This document shows, piece after piece, positions 15,677 to 23,251 of a stretch of DNA of 64,000 nt; position 1 is the stretch's first letter; every line of letters starts with the position of its first letter. A program made the position numbers and the translations under genes. Below the pieces are notes generated by a model. The model had not been told where the DNA came from, made no database searches, and saw only the letters and a list, made by a program, of their open reading frames with translations. The stretch is taken from the NCBI RefSeq assembly GCF_965204195.1, contig NZ_OZ241975.1, positions 2,356,001 to 2,420,000 on the forward strand. Reading direction: 5' to 3'. The stretch comes from Poriferisodalis sp965204195. GTDB lineage: Bacteria; Actinomycetota; Acidimicrobiia; Acidimicrobiales; Poriferisodalaceae.

Positions 15677-16537
15677 ATGAAACCCGCACCGTTCTCGTTT
15701 GTCGCCCCCGAGTCGCTCGACGAGGTGGTGCAAGCGCTGGCCGGGCACGGCGACGACGCCCAGATCCTCGCTGGCGGCCAGAGCCTGGTTCCGCTCATGA
15801 ACCTCCGGCTGGCTCGACCCGAGGTGGTCGTGTCGATCAACCGCTGTCACGAGCTCGACTACATCCGGCTTGTCGACGACCGCCTCGTCATCGGTGCGCT
15901 CGTACGCCAGATCGATGCCGAGACCAGCCCGCTTGTCCAGGCCGAGTGCCCGCTGCTGGCCAAGGCTCTCCCCCACGTCGGGCTGCCCGCCACGCGCAAC
16001 CGCGGCACCGTCTGCGGCAGCCTGGCGCACTGCGACCCGCTGGCGGAGCTGCCGGCCGTTGCGCTCGCGTTGGAGGCCGATCTGGTGCTCACGAGTGCCG
16101 CCGGCGAACGTCGGGTGCCGGCCCACGACTTCTTCGTCGCTGAGATGACCACCTGCATCGAGCCGGGCGAGGTCGTTTCGGCGGTCACGTTCGCCCGACA
16201 GGACCCAGGCGAGCGAAGCGCCGTAGGGGAAGTCTCGAACGGGGGCCATGTGTTCCCGGTGGGCGGAGTGGCACTGCGGTGGGCCAGCTCGGACGGCATC
16301 TGCACGATGGCACGCATCGCGGCGTTCGGCGTCGGATCGGTGGCCCAGCGCCTGGGCGACGCCGAGAGTGCGCTGGTCGGCTCCGACGTCGGCCCAGCGG
16401 CGATCGCAGCCGCGGTTGCGGCGGCGCGCAGCGAGGTCGACCCGACCGGTGACATCCACGCCGACGCCGACTACCGGCGGCACCTCGTCGGCGTTCTCCT
16501 CGAACGCGGCCTGCTGGAAGGGAGCGTCCATGACTGA
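15677..16537 (+). CDS. Molybdenum hydroxylase FAD-binding (medium) subunit
   Basis: 286 residues, CoxM/CutM type. The FAD-binding motifs are ILAGGQSLVPLMNLRL near residue 30 and TRNRGTVCGSLAHCDP near residue 106. It passes electrons from the iron-sulfur subunit to the external acceptor in enzymes of the xanthine oxidase family. It starts 6 bases after the previous gene and overlaps the next by 8 bases. It is part of a three-subunit enzyme in the order M-S-L. Confidence 0.88.
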   Translation: MKPAPFSFVAPESLDEVVQALAGHGDDAQILAGGQSLVPLMNLRLARPEVVVSINRCHELDYIRLVDDRLVIGALVRQIDAETSPLVQAECPLLAKALPHVGLPATRNRGTVCGSLAHCDPLAELPAVALALEADLVLTSAAGERRVPAHDFFVAEMTTCIEPGEVVSAVTFARQDPGERSAVGEVSNGGHVFPVGGVALRWASSDGICTMARIAAFGVGSVAQRLGDAESALVGSDVGPAAIAAAVAAARSEVDPTGDIHADADYRRHLVGVLLERGLLEGSVHD

Positions 16538-17018
16538 CGAAGTCGAGGTGACGGTCACCGTCAACGGGCGCACCCGCCAGTCCCGGGTGGAGCCTCGGCG
16601 GCTGCTCATCGACTACCTGCGGCACGATCTCGGCCTGACGGGCGCCCACATCGGCTGCGAGCAAGGGGTGTGCGGCGCATGCACGGTGCTGCTCGACGGC
16701 CGCACCGCCCGCAGCTGCCTGCACTTCGCTGTGACGGTCGACGGATCGGACATCCGCACCGTGGAAGATCTCGCAGACCTCGACGAGCTGCATCCGATCC
16801 AGGAGATGTTCCATCAGAAACATGCGCTGCAGTGCGGCTTCTGCACGCCGGGCTTCCTGCTCACGGCAGTCGAGCTGCTGGAGCGCACCGCCGACCCCGA
16901 CGAGGCCGCCATCCGGGAGGCACTGATGAACAACGTCTGTCGCTGCACCGGCTACGCCAACATCGTCGACGCGGTGGCCGAGGCCGCGGTGGAGCTGCGA
17001 CGGAGGAGCCCAGCATGA
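16530..17018 (+). CDS. Molybdenum hydroxylase [2Fe-2S] (small) subunit
   Basis: 162 residues, CoxS type. The N-terminal plant-ferredoxin cluster motif is GCEQGVCGACTVLLDG (C-x4-C-x2-C). The second cluster is held by CGFCTPGF and the NNVCRCTGYANI motif. Length and motifs are complete. It carries electrons from the molybdopterin site to the FAD subunit. The ATG start lies inside the end of the previous gene, and its stop overlaps the large-subunit start (ATGA), so translation is coupled. Confidence 0.92.
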   Translation: MTDEVEVTVTVNGRTRQSRVEPRRLLIDYLRHDLGLTGAHIGCEQGVCGACTVLLDGRTARSCLHFAVTVDGSDIRTVEDLADLDELHPIQEMFHQKHALQCGFCTPGFLLTAVELLERTADPDEAAIREALMNNVCRCTGYANIVDAVAEAAVELRRRSPA

Positions 17019-19378
17019 GCGGCGACCAGAACGGCGCTGTCGGGCAGAGCGTGCTGCGCCGCGAAGACGAGTACCTGCTGCGAGGCCAAGGCCGCTTCGT
17101 CGACGACCTGCCCACGCCGCTCAACACCCTGCACCTTGCCTTCGTGCTCAGCCCCTATGCCCACGCTCGGATCACCTCGATCGACACGAGCGAAGCAATG
17201 GCGCTCGACGGCGTGGTCGATGTGCTCACCGGACCCGATCTCGCAGCCATGGTCAAGCCGATCGCTGCCCAGATCGAGCTGCCCGGCTACAGCTTCAACA
17301 CCCGCGACGTGCTGGCAGTGGACGAGGTGCGGTTTGCGGGGGAAGCGGTGGCTGTGGTGGTGGCCGAGAGCCAGTATCTCGCCGAAGACGGCATCGAGCT
17401 GGTGGAGGTCGACTACGAGCCGCTGCCCGCGGTCACCGACATTCACGAGGCCACCGATCCCGCCGCACCTCAGGTCAACCCGACGGTGCCGGGCAACGTC
17501 TATTTCGAGGGCCGGTTCGCCACCGACAATGTGGCTGCCGGCTTCGACGCGGCTGCCCACGTCATCGCAGATGACTTCAACTCGAACCGCGTGACCGCTG
17601 TGCCGATCGAGCCCCGCGGGTGCCTTGCCGTGCCCGAGCAGCCGGCCAACCTGGTCTTCTACTCCTCGACCCAGATCCACCATCTGTTGCGGACGGCGCT
17701 GGCCGAATTCCTCGATGTTGCGGAGTCGACCCTGCGGGTCGTGGTGCCCGACGTCGGCGGCGGTTTCGGCATCAAGGCCGCCCTGTACCCCGAAGAGTTC
17801 GTCTGCGCCGCGCTCGCGCTGCGCCTGCGCCGGCCCGTGAAGTGGATCCAGGACCGCTACGGCGCCCTGCTCACCGATGTGCACGCCCGCGACAACCACT
17901 ACCGGGTCGAGGCCGCGATCGACGACGACGGCATCGTGCTGGCGCTCAGGGCCGAGATCCGCACCAACGGCGGCGCCTACTCAGCGCTGCCGTTCGGCTG
18001 CACTCTCGAAACCACTGGCGGCGCCCGCATGATCGTCGGGCCGTACCGCATCACCGAATACGAGTACACGGCCACTGCCGTCGCAACCCACACTGCGCCC
18101 GTGCTGGCCTACCGGGGCGTGGCCCAGCCGGTCTGCTTCATGGCGATCGAGGGCATCATGGACCGGATCGCCCGCCGGCTCGAGCTGGATCCAGCCGAGG
18201 TCCGGCTGCGGAACATGGTGCCCACCGCAGAGCTGCCGTGGACCAACATCGTCGGTGTCCGCTACGACACCGGCAGTTTCGTCGAGTCGCTCGAGCTTGC
18301 GATGGAGATGGCCAACTACGACGAGTTCCGCGCCAGCCAGGCGCAGGGCCGACTCGTCGACGGCAAGTACCGGGGCATCGGCATCTGCAGCTTCACCGAG
18401 GTGAGCGGCACGGGCGCACCGGGCTGGCGTGCCCGTGGGCTGACCCGCCTGCCCGGGTTCGACAGCGGGACAGTGAAAGTGGAGCCCACCGGCAAAGTGA
18501 CAGCCTTTGTGAGCCACGCCCACTCAGGGCAAGGCCACTTCACGACCTTCGCGCAGGTCGTCGCCGACGCGCTCGGGGCCCGACTTGAAGATGTGACCGT
18601 CGTCGAAGGCGACACTGCCGCTGGGCCCTACGGCACGAACACCTTCGCCAGCCGCAGCGCGGTCACGGGCGGCGGAGCGCTGATACGTGCGTCGGAGAAA
18701 GCGAGGCTCAAGCTGGCGCGGATCGCCGCGTTCATGCTCGAATCCACGCCCGAAGACATCGTGGTCGCCGACGGCCAGATGCACGTCGCCGGCGTGCCGA
18801 GCCGCGCCCTCTCATTCCAAGAGGTCGCCGAGACGGCGTACGCCATGAACACCAGCGACCTCCCCGAAGGAGAGAGCTTCGGTGTCGAGGAGACCGACTT
18901 CTACGACCCGCCCCTGGTCACCATGGCCAACGCCACCCACATCGCGCAGGTGGCTGTCGATGCCGCAGACGGCACCGTCGACATCGAGGGGTACGTCGTC
19001 GTGCACGACTGCGGCCGCGTCATCAACCCGATGATCGTCGACGGCCAGGTGATGGGCGGTGTGGCCCAGGGCATCGGCGAGGCGCTCATGGAGGAGTTTG
19101 TCTACGACCCCGACGGCGGGGTCCGCACGGCGACGCTGATGGACTATCTCCTGCCGAGCTCGGTGGACGTGCCCAACTACCAGATCGCTCACATCGAGTC
19201 GCCGTCGATCGACACCGTCGGCGGGTTCAAGGGCGTGGGTGAAGGCGGGCTGATCGGCGCAGTGGCAGCGCTCGTCAACGCCGTCGCCGACGCACTGTCC
19301 GATCTCGACGTCAACGTCAACACCAAGCCGCTCCGGCCCGCGCTGCTGTCACGCCTCATACGAGAAGCCGGCGGCTGA
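17015..19378 (+). CDS. Molybdenum hydroxylase large subunit (xanthine oxidase family)
   Basis: 787 residues. The N-terminal domain begins LRREDEYLLRGQGRFVDDL. Molybdopterin-binding signatures include DVGGGFGIKAALYPEE and SGQGHFTTFAQ. The catalytic Glu is in GFKGVGEGGLIGA near the C-terminus. The loop that marks CO dehydrogenase form I (AYxCSFR) or form II (AYRGAGR) reads AYRGVAQ here. This is therefore not a CO dehydrogenase, and its substrate pocket is unusual. Given the NicX-like and Rieske genes ahead, ring hydroxylation of a pyridine- or pyrimidine-like compound is plausible. No dedicated cofactor-maturation gene (XdhC/CoxD) is present in the operon. Confidence 0.88.
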   Translation: MSGDQNGAVGQSVLRREDEYLLRGQGRFVDDLPTPLNTLHLAFVLSPYAHARITSIDTSEAMALDGVVDVLTGPDLAAMVKPIAAQIELPGYSFNTRDVLAVDEVRFAGEAVAVVVAESQYLAEDGIELVEVDYEPLPAVTDIHEATDPAAPQVNPTVPGNVYFEGRFATDNVAAGFDAAAHVIADDFNSNRVTAVPIEPRGCLAVPEQPANLVFYSSTQIHHLLRTALAEFLDVAESTLRVVVPDVGGGFGIKAALYPEEFVCAALALRLRRPVKWIQDRYGALLTDVHARDNHYRVEAAIDDDGIVLALRAEIRTNGGAYSALPFGCTLETTGGARMIVGPYRITEYEYTATAVATHTAPVLAYRGVAQPVCFMAIEGIMDRIARRLELDPAEVRLRNMVPTAELPWTNIVGVRYDTGSFVESLELAMEMANYDEFRASQAQGRLVDGKYRGIGICSFTEVSGTGAPGWRARGLTRLPGFDSGTVKVEPTGKVTAFVSHAHSGQGHFTTFAQVVADALGARLEDVTVVEGDTAAGPYGTNTFASRSAVTGGGALIRASEKARLKLARIAAFMLESTPEDIVVADGQMHVAGVPSRALSFQEVAETAYAMNTSDLPEGESFGVEETDFYDPPLVTMANATHIAQVAVDAADGTVDIEGYVVVHDCGRVINPMIVDGQVMGGVAQGIGEALMEEFVYDPDGGVRTATLMDYLLPSSVDVPNYQIAHIESPSIDTVGGFKGVGEGGLIGAVAALVNAVADALSDLDVNVNTKPLRPALLSRLIREAGG

Positions 19379-19409
19379 TTTCCCGTCGCCGCGGTGCTGA
19401 GTGCGGCGG

Positions 19410-20816
19410 CTAGAAGGCGTCGTAGTACTCGCGTTGTTCCCAGTCGGTGACTGCCGCGTGGAATCTGGTCCACTCGGATCGCTTGAGGGCAACGAGGTAG
19501 TCGACGATCTCGTCGCCGAGCGTGCCGCGGTAGAAGCCGCTGCGGTCGAACGCGTCGATGGCATCGCCGAGCGTGCGGGGCAGGAGGGGCCCGGCCTCGG
19601 CCCCATACGGCGTCTCGCTGGGGGGTGGCGCCTCGTGTTTCGAATCGATGCCGTCGAGCCCCGAGAGGATCTGGGATGCGAGGTAGAGGTACGGGTTCGC
19701 GGCGGGGTCTCCGGCGCGGTTCTCGATCCTGGTCGCAGGCCCCGGCGGCTCGTCGATGACGCGCAGCATGGCGCCACGGTGTTGGCGGCTCCACACAATC
19801 CGATCGGGAGCGATGCTGTAAGGCCGGTAGCGCTTGTAGCCGGTGACGGTCGGCGTGGTGAGCAGGCACGACTCGGGGGCGTGGGCGAGGAGCCCACCGA
19901 GATAGTGCATTGCCATCTCCGAGAGCGTTTCACCGGAGATCGTCGGGGCGAACAGGTTGCGGCCGTCGTCGACGCTGACGATCGACTGATGGATGTGCCA
20001 GCCGGTTGTGAAGGTGTCGTCGCCTGATGGCCTGGACATGAACGTCGCATGCAGGCCGTGCCGTCTCGCTATCTGCTTCACCGCGGCGCGGATCAGGACT
20101 GCTTGATCTGCCAGCTCGATGCCGTCGGCGGGAGCGAAGGTGAGCTCGACCTGACTCGGTCCGTGCTCGGCCTCGATGGTCCTCGGCGGCAGGCCGAGCG
20201 CCGTGAGGTGGCGTTGGATTGGCTCGAGCAGCGGTTCGATCCGGTCGGAGTAGTCCTCAGCCAGCAGATCCCATCCCGGGTGGACGCGTTGATGGTCACC
20301 GGAGGATTCGTCGACGCGGTAGAGGTGAAACTCGATCTCGAGACCCGCCCGAAGCCGTAGCCCTTGGTCCGTCAGCTTCTGGTGCGCGTGGGCGCAGACC
20401 CGGCGCGTCGACAGCTCGATCGGGGCACCCTCGACGCTGTACAGGTCACTGAGCAGCCACCCGGTCCCGTCCAGCCACGGCAGCACGCGAAACGTGGTGG
20501 GGTCGGGGACCATGAGCACGTCGCGCGCCCCCGTGACCGAGGCGAGCGTGGGGCCGCCGTCGGGCTCCCAGAGGCTGAACGCGTAGTTCTGGCCGGTGTC
20601 CTTGGTGAGCAACGAACCCGGGAACGAGACACCGCTCCGCAGCGCCTGCGGGATCTGTGCCGCATCGAGCACCTTGCCGTGCAGCAACCCGTGCTGATCG
20701 GCGAACGAGACCCGAACGCTGCGCAGCCGCTTGTCGCGCACCTGGTCCTCGACCGCCGCCGCAGCGTCGGCCCAGTCGGCGTCCCAGCGGTCCTCCAGCG
20801 TGGGTGTGTCGCTCAA
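19410..20816 (-). CDS. Glutamine-synthetase-like gamma-glutamyl ligase
   Basis: 468 residues, GS III-like catalytic barrel. Metal and substrate motifs are present: LEIEFHLYRV, EHGPSQVELTF, GWHIHQSI and RIENRAGDPAANPYLYLA. These enzymes join glutamate to ammonia or to amines; relatives make gamma-glutamylated amines or anilides before oxidation. The likely start is TTG 20816, three bases after the stop of the Rieske gene, so both form one operon. The Rieske/GS-like pairing recalls aniline dioxygenase systems. The substrate is inferred. Confidence 0.8.
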   Translation of the reverse strand: MSDTPTLEDRWDADWADAAAAVEDQVRDKRLRSVRVSFADQHGLLHGKVLDAAQIPQALRSGVSFPGSLLTKDTGQNYAFSLWEPDGGPTLASVTGARDVLMVPDPTTFRVLPWLDGTGWLLSDLYSVEGAPIELSTRRVCAHAHQKLTDQGLRLRAGLEIEFHLYRVDESSGDHQRVHPGWDLLAEDYSDRIEPLLEPIQRHLTALGLPPRTIEAEHGPSQVELTFAPADGIELADQAVLIRAAVKQIARRHGLHATFMSRPSGDDTFTTGWHIHQSIVSVDDGRNLFAPTISGETLSEMAMHYLGGLLAHAPESCLLTTPTVTGYKRYRPYSIAPDRIVWSRQHRGAMLRVIDEPPGPATRIENRAGDPAANPYLYLASQILSGLDGIDSKHEAPPPSETPYGAEAGPLLPRTLGDAIDAFDRSGFYRGTLGDEIVDYLVALKRSEWTRFHAAVTDWEQREYYDAF

Positions 20817-20819
20817 TGG

Positions 20820-22121
20820 TCAGTCCGCCAGCGCGGGAGCCCACCCTGAGGCTTCGCGTCGTTGGGTCTCAAGATTGCGCCACGCAGCATCGAAGTCGTC
20901 GCCGGTGGCGACACCGTCGATGGCGCCGGGGCCACGGAGCCCGCCGGGATCAGCCGTACCGATGAGCGTGTCCGCGTCGGGCTGGCGGAGGGCGGCCAGG
21001 AACATGCGGCGATGGGTGCGGATGCCGGCATCGGTCGGGCTGAGGTGTTCGGCGGTGCGGTCGAAGATGGGACCGGGCGACTCGACCGCCCACTGATCGT
21101 GAACATTGATGTCGGCGCCCATGCCGGTGTAGGTCCGCTCGCGCTGCTCGACCGGATCGAACCCCCAGTTGTTCGATTCGTCGGCGATTGGCCGGTACCC
21201 CGGCAGCGTGACCTGGCTGATGCGCTGGCTTCGCATGACCTCGGCATCGACAGGGTCGCCGTAACTGACGAACATCGAGTACCAGTAGCAGCGGCGGTCA
21301 TCGATGGGGACATGCCACTGGAAGATGCTCATCTCCCGGCTCATCGCGATGGTGATGGCGTTGGGGAAGATGCAGTTCGAGACTCGGACATGGGTGAACT
21401 CATCCCGGTACCGGCGCAGCGTCCGGGACCGGAAGCCGAACGGCGTGAGTTCGATCGTGATGTCGGGCGCAGCGGCTTCCCGCATCAGCTCGGCGACGGT
21501 CACGTCCGTGTCCGCGATGGTGTCGCGGAACTGCAGCCCATAGGTGCCGTCCTCTGCGCCGAGGAAGCGATGCAAGAACGCGGCATGCGCCGGGTCTATG
21601 CCGACCTCGTGGGCCTGCAGCCAGTTGCACCCCCACATGCCCTTGAAGGCGAACACCTGCGGGCCCGGTGCCACGAAGCAGTCCAACCCGGGGAGCTCGG
21701 GCGGGTCGCCCTCGCCCAGGAAGGCCCACACGATGCCGTTGCGCTCGGCCACCGTGTAGTGGACCTGACACACCCTCGTATGGAACGTCGATGTCGGGGG
21801 CTCGGCCGGGGTCTCGAGACACGCACCGGTCACATCGAAGAGCCACCCATGGAACGGGCAGCGCAGACCGCCGTCTTCCACCCGGCCATAGGACAGATCG
21901 ACACCACGGTGGGGGCACCGACGCCCGATCATGCCCAGCCGGCCTTGGTCGTCACGAAACAGCACGAGGTCCTCGCCCAGCAGGCGAACCGGGACCACCG
22001 GCCGGTCGCCGTCGAGTTCCTCAGTGAGGGCCGCCGGCTGCCAGTACCGGCGAAGCACGTCGCCTCCCGGAGTTCCCGGGCCGCTTTCGGTCAAGAGTCG
22101 GTTCTCATCGGCACTGACCAT
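20820..22121 (-). CDS. Rieske oxygenase, phthalate/LigXa-like
   Basis: 433 residues from ATG 22121, chosen over 22136 because GGGGGAGG lies about 5 bases before it. The Rieske ligands are CPHRGVDLSYG and CPFHGW. The iron region is NWLQAHEVGIDPAHAAFLH, with the Asp and His pattern of the phthalate dioxygenase / LigXa class. The long C-terminal extension (about residues 330-430) is typical of that class. No reductase is adjacent. It is the first gene of the operon with the ligase, and its promoter faces that of the PhyH gene at 22318. Confidence 0.85.
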   Translation of the reverse strand: MVSADENRLLTESGPGTPGGDVLRRYWQPAALTEELDGDRPVVPVRLLGEDLVLFRDDQGRLGMIGRRCPHRGVDLSYGRVEDGGLRCPFHGWLFDVTGACLETPAEPPTSTFHTRVCQVHYTVAERNGIVWAFLGEGDPPELPGLDCFVAPGPQVFAFKGMWGCNWLQAHEVGIDPAHAAFLHRFLGAEDGTYGLQFRDTIADTDVTVAELMREAAAPDITIELTPFGFRSRTLRRYRDEFTHVRVSNCIFPNAITIAMSREMSIFQWHVPIDDRRCYWYSMFVSYGDPVDAEVMRSQRISQVTLPGYRPIADESNNWGFDPVEQRERTYTGMGADINVHDQWAVESPGPIFDRTAEHLSPTDAGIRTHRRMFLAALRQPDADTLIGTADPGGLRGPGAIDGVATGDDFDAAWRNLETQRREASGWAPALAD

Positions 22122-22317
22122 GCGAGCCTCCCCCAAGCCGTCGAATCTGAGACAACGATGCCATGGGCCAACCGCTGCGCCAAGGCCACACCGTCAAGCC
22201 AAGCTCACGAGGCTCACTGCGGCACAACCGCCTGTGGCCCTCGTGCGCGTCCAGACGATTGGTAGTTTCGGCAATGAGCCAAACCGACCAGTCACGGCGG
22301 GCCGAGAGGGGGACGCC

Positions 22318-23160
22318 ATGCCGAAGCACCTGACCGACGCCCAGGTCGGCCACTACCGCGACCGGGGCTATGTCTCGCCGGTCGACCTTCTGACCGAGGG
22401 GGAGGCTGCCGAGGCGCGGGCGAAGCTCGAGGCCTACGAGGCCGAATCCGGCGGCCCGCTCGCCGGCGCTGAGCGTGCGGGCGGTCATCTGCTGTGGACG
22501 TGGCTCGACGAGCTCATGCGCCACGAGACCCTGCTCGACGCGGTCGAGGATCTGATCGGCCCCGACATCCTGTGCTGGAACTCGATCTTCTGGATCAAGG
22601 AGGCGGCCTCGCCCAGCTACGTCGGTTGGCACCAAGACCTCGAGTACTGGGGGCTCGACAACGACGAACTCGTCAGCGCGTGGATCGCACTCTCACCCGC
22701 TTCCGAAGCGGCCGGTGCGATGTCGGTTCTCCCCGGAAGCCATCGAGAACTGCTCGGCCACGACGAGACCTACCACGCGGACAACATGCTGACGCGGGGC
22801 CAGGAGCTCAAGATCGACGTCTCGGAGCGAGAGGTCGCCTCGATGGCACTCGAGCCCGGCCAGATGTCCATGCACAACGTGCGGCTCGCCCACGGATCGG
22901 GGCCGAACACCACCGACGACCGTCGCATCGGCGTGTCGCTGCAGTACATGCCCACCCGGACCAGGCAGCGCCTCGTCGACTGGGACTTCGCCACCCTCGT
23001 CCGCGGCACTGACGACTACGGGAACTTCGAGCTGACCCCGCGACCGCAGCGAGACTTCGATCCGGTCGCCGTGGAGTTCCACCAGCGAGCCGGCGTGGCA
23101 GTCCGCGAACTCCTCTACAAGGGTGCCCAGCCTCCCCCCGAACGGGCCCCGACGCTGTAG
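22318..23160 (+). CDS. Phytanoyl-CoA dioxygenase (PhyH) family oxygenase
   Basis: 280 residues. The metal ligands are H-x-D in VGWHQDLEYWG and a distal His in VRLAHGSGPNTTDDRRIG, whose Arg would bind 2-oxoglutarate. VLPGSHR is the family loop. A ribosome site (GAGAGGGGG) precedes ATG 22318. It is divergent from the Rieske/ligase operon, sharing a 196-base promoter region, so a common regulator or a common pathway is likely. Substrate unknown. Confidence 0.85.
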   Translation: MPKHLTDAQVGHYRDRGYVSPVDLLTEGEAAEARAKLEAYEAESGGPLAGAERAGGHLLWTWLDELMRHETLLDAVEDLIGPDILCWNSIFWIKEAASPSYVGWHQDLEYWGLDNDELVSAWIALSPASEAAGAMSVLPGSHRELLGHDETYHADNMLTRGQELKIDVSEREVASMALEPGQMSMHNVRLAHGSGPNTTDDRRIGVSLQYMPTRTRQRLVDWDFATLVRGTDDYGNFELTPRPQRDFDPVAVEFHQRAGVAVRELLYKGAQPPPERAPTL

Positions 23161-23251
23161 CTGCTGTTCGTATCGGAGGGAGACTGTCTTTCCGCAGGTC
23201 AGAGGCGGGGTTGAGTCTCCGGTTCCCACTGGTTCGCCCGGTTCATGTCCC

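Noticed and set aside
17015..19378. Aerobic CO dehydrogenase large subunit.
   Set aside because: The form I signature AYxCSFR is absent, and the gene order is with NicX-like and Rieske genes.
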